A stretch of 15,172 nt of DNA from contig CAMLGR010000115.1 of assembly GCA_946479615.1 (NCBI GenBank), forward strand, positions 1-15,172, written 5' to 3'. The position numbers were made by a program, and so were the translations under genes. This document shows positions 13,567-15,172 of this stretch, piece after piece. Source of the DNA: an uncultured Bacteroidota bacterium. GTDB taxonomy: Bacteria; Bacteroidota; Bacteroidia; Chitinophagales; Chitinophagaceae. Each line of letters opens with the position of its first letter. The stretch's first letter is position 1. The notes under the pieces are model-generated. The model was not told the origin of the DNA. It did no database searches and saw only the letters and a list, made by a program, of their open reading frames with translations.

Positions 13567-15172
13567 ATGGACAGAAGAGATTTTCTTACCGCAAGAAGAA
13601 AGAAGCCCTCTGTTGTAAACCCTGCTCCTGTTTTCAGAACCCAATCGGGTATTGCCGCTTATACAGGACCCTGGACCAAAAACGAAGTGCAGCATTTGCT
13701 GAAGCGAACGATGTTTGGCAGTACCAAAGCCGACATCGATCATTTCGCTTCACTGACATTGGACCAGGCGGTAAATGAGTTGCTCACTCCTGTTGCAGCG
13801 TTGCCTTCTCCTCCGCTCAATGATTACAGCGCCGATATACCAGATGCAGCAGTTGCTGCCGGTACCACCTGGATCAATAATATCAGCACAGATGCAGATA
13901 TCAATTTCGCAAGACGCGATTCCTTTAAAAAATGGTGGGCCGGTGCGATGCTGAACCAGGATAGAAGTATCCGTGAAAAACTCACGTTGTTCTGGGCTGA
14001 CCATTTTGGTACGGAAACGAATACGATTGCTGTTTCCCATTCCATATACGGGCACAATAATCTTTTGCGTACCAGCTGTCTCGGTAATTTTAAAACGCTG
14101 GTTAAAAATGTAACCACAGATCCCGGGATGCTTATTTATCTCAATGGGTATTTAAATTCAGCTTCTGCACCGGACGAGAATTATGCGCGTGAACTGATGG
14201 AATTATTTACTTTAGGTAAAGGGCCAACCGTTGCTTATACAGAAGCGGATGTGCGTACCGCTGCCCGCATTCTTACGGGATGGCGTATCAATCCCACTAC
14301 TGGCCTTACATTTTTCGATGCAACCAAACATGACACCGGCTCCAAACAATTTTCTTCCTACTTCAATAATACTTCCATTGCGTCCAATGGTGCGAATGAA
14401 ACAGATGATTTGATCAATATGATCTTTTCGAAAGATGAAGTATCGAAATATATCTGCCGTTCCATTTACCGCTGGTTTGTTTATTACACGCTTGATGCTG
14501 CATCGGAAGCGAATGTCATTGAACCGCTGGCTGCTATTTTCCGCAGTAGCAATTATGATATCAAGCCGGTGTTGCTGGCTTTATTCAAGAGCGAACATTT
14601 CTATGATGTGCTTAACCAGGGTTGTTTGATCAAGAGCCCCGCCGACCAGGTGATCGGTTGCATGCGTGAATTCAGCGTTGTCTTTCCTTCGGTTGCCAGC
14701 GAATATGCAGATGCATATAATATGTGGAGCTATTTGCGCAACTGGGCGGCCCTGATGGGACAGGATTTTGGTGATCCGCCGAATGTATCAGGCTGGCCCG
14801 CTTATTACCAGGAGCCTGCATTTCATGAAATATGGATCAACCACGATACATTACCCAAACGTAACCAGTTCACCGATATCATGACATTGAACGGATATAC
14901 AAGAGAAGATAAAAAGATCATTATCGATACGATTGCGTTCACACAATCATTACCGAATGCAGGTGATCCGAATGCACTGGTGAATGATGCATTGGCCATA
15001 CTATACCGTGTGCCTTTGTCGGAAACGGTGAAACAAAGTATCAAACAATCGATTTTACTGAGCGGCCAGACACAAGATTATTATTGGACGAATGCGTGGA
15101 ATGCTTACCTGGCAGACCCAACGAATATGACAACCACAGCGATCATTGCGAATCGACTGAAAGCGTTTTACC
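13567..15172 (+). CDS. DUF1800 domain protein, 3' end outside the window
   Basis: The open frame gives 535 codons and then runs off the right edge. It belongs to the DUF1800 family, widespread in Bacteroidota, Planctomycetes and others and usually paired with a DUF1501 gene; its biochemical role is not established. Family blocks visible: WTKNEVQHLLKRTMFG (36-51), REKLTLFWADHFGT (136-149), ENYARELMELFTLGKG (204-219), AARILTGWR (232-240) and DPPNVSGWPAY (403-413). The N-terminus MDRRDFLTARRKK has an RRDFL twin-arginine-like motif but no hydrophobic segment after it, so Tat export is not supported. The ATG is the first possible start because an in-frame TAA lies 18 nt before it. The 138-bp upstream gap after the hairpin shows no clear promoter. 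Confidence 0.9.
   Translation, partial: MDRRDFLTARRKKPSVVNPAPVFRTQSGIAAYTGPWTKNEVQHLLKRTMFGSTKADIDHFASLTLDQAVNELLTPVAALPSPPLNDYSADIPDAAVAAGTTWINNISTDADINFARRDSFKKWWAGAMLNQDRSIREKLTLFWADHFGTETNTIAVSHSIYGHNNLLRTSCLGNFKTLVKNVTTDPGMLIYLNGYLNSASAPDENYARELMELFTLGKGPTVAYTEADVRTAARILTGWRINPTTGLTFFDATKHDTGSKQFSSYFNNTSIASNGANETDDLINMIFSKDEVSKYICRSIYRWFVYYTLDAASEANVIEPLAAIFRSSNYDIKPVLLALFKSEHFYDVLNQGCLIKSPADQVIGCMREFSVVFPSVASEYADAYNMWSYLRNWAALMGQDFGDPPNVSGWPAYYQEPAFHEIWINHDTLPKRNQFTDIMTLNGYTREDKKIIIDTIAFTQSLPNAGDPNALVNDALAILYRVPLSETVKQSIKQSILLSGQTQDYYWTNAWNAYLADPTNMTTTAIIANRLKAFY

Overview
The window looks like a chromosomal segment of a Bacteroidota bacterium, most likely of the Chitinophagaceae/Chitinophagia type. 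The evidence is a -33/-7 promoter of the Bacteroidota form (TTTG, 20 bp, TACCTTTG) before rplS, a recurring TATCTTCGC box before other genes, the absence of Shine-Dalgarno sequences, a DUF1800 protein of the kind common in this group, and intergenic hairpins built from low-complexity words. The family-level placement is inference; no rRNA is present.

Layout. Positions 1-900 hold no gene. They carry a degenerate array of roughly 27-bp units whose polarity flips at a strong palindrome (207-282), plus a conserved 106-bp segment that recurs 581-582 bp later. The array runs off the left edge. Next, on the minus strand, come rplS (ribosomal protein L19), rny (RNase Y), zapA (FtsZ-ring factor), a small coiled-coil gene and pheT (Phe-tRNA synthetase beta chain). 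A 90-aa beta-rich gene of unknown function lies on the plus strand inside this row. An 892-bp gap (6692-7583) separates pheT from the divergent dnaB (replicative helicase). It holds a long inverted repeat, a perfect DnaA-box match and a small dyad near dnaB. After dnaB come a terminator and rsmE (16S rRNA methyltransferase) on the plus strand, then terC-like and pyrD (dihydroorotate dehydrogenase) on the minus strand, separated by a second member of the same inverted-repeat family. A thiolase gene on the plus strand ends in a perfect 40-bp-arm hairpin, and a DUF1800 gene runs off the right edge.

Function. The genes are mostly core housekeeping: translation (rplS, pheT, rsmE), RNA decay (rny), division (zapA), replication (dnaB), pyrimidine synthesis (pyrD), acyl-CoA metabolism (thiolase) and probable metal homeostasis (terC-like). 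I see no mobile-element protein, CRISPR array, phage gene or defence gene. The unusual content is non-coding: the composite array at the left end, two related hairpins whose arms differ in matching ways, a third unrelated perfect hairpin, and a 7-bp tandem repeat inside pyrD that is translated in frame. The best candidate for something undescribed is the 1-900 array.
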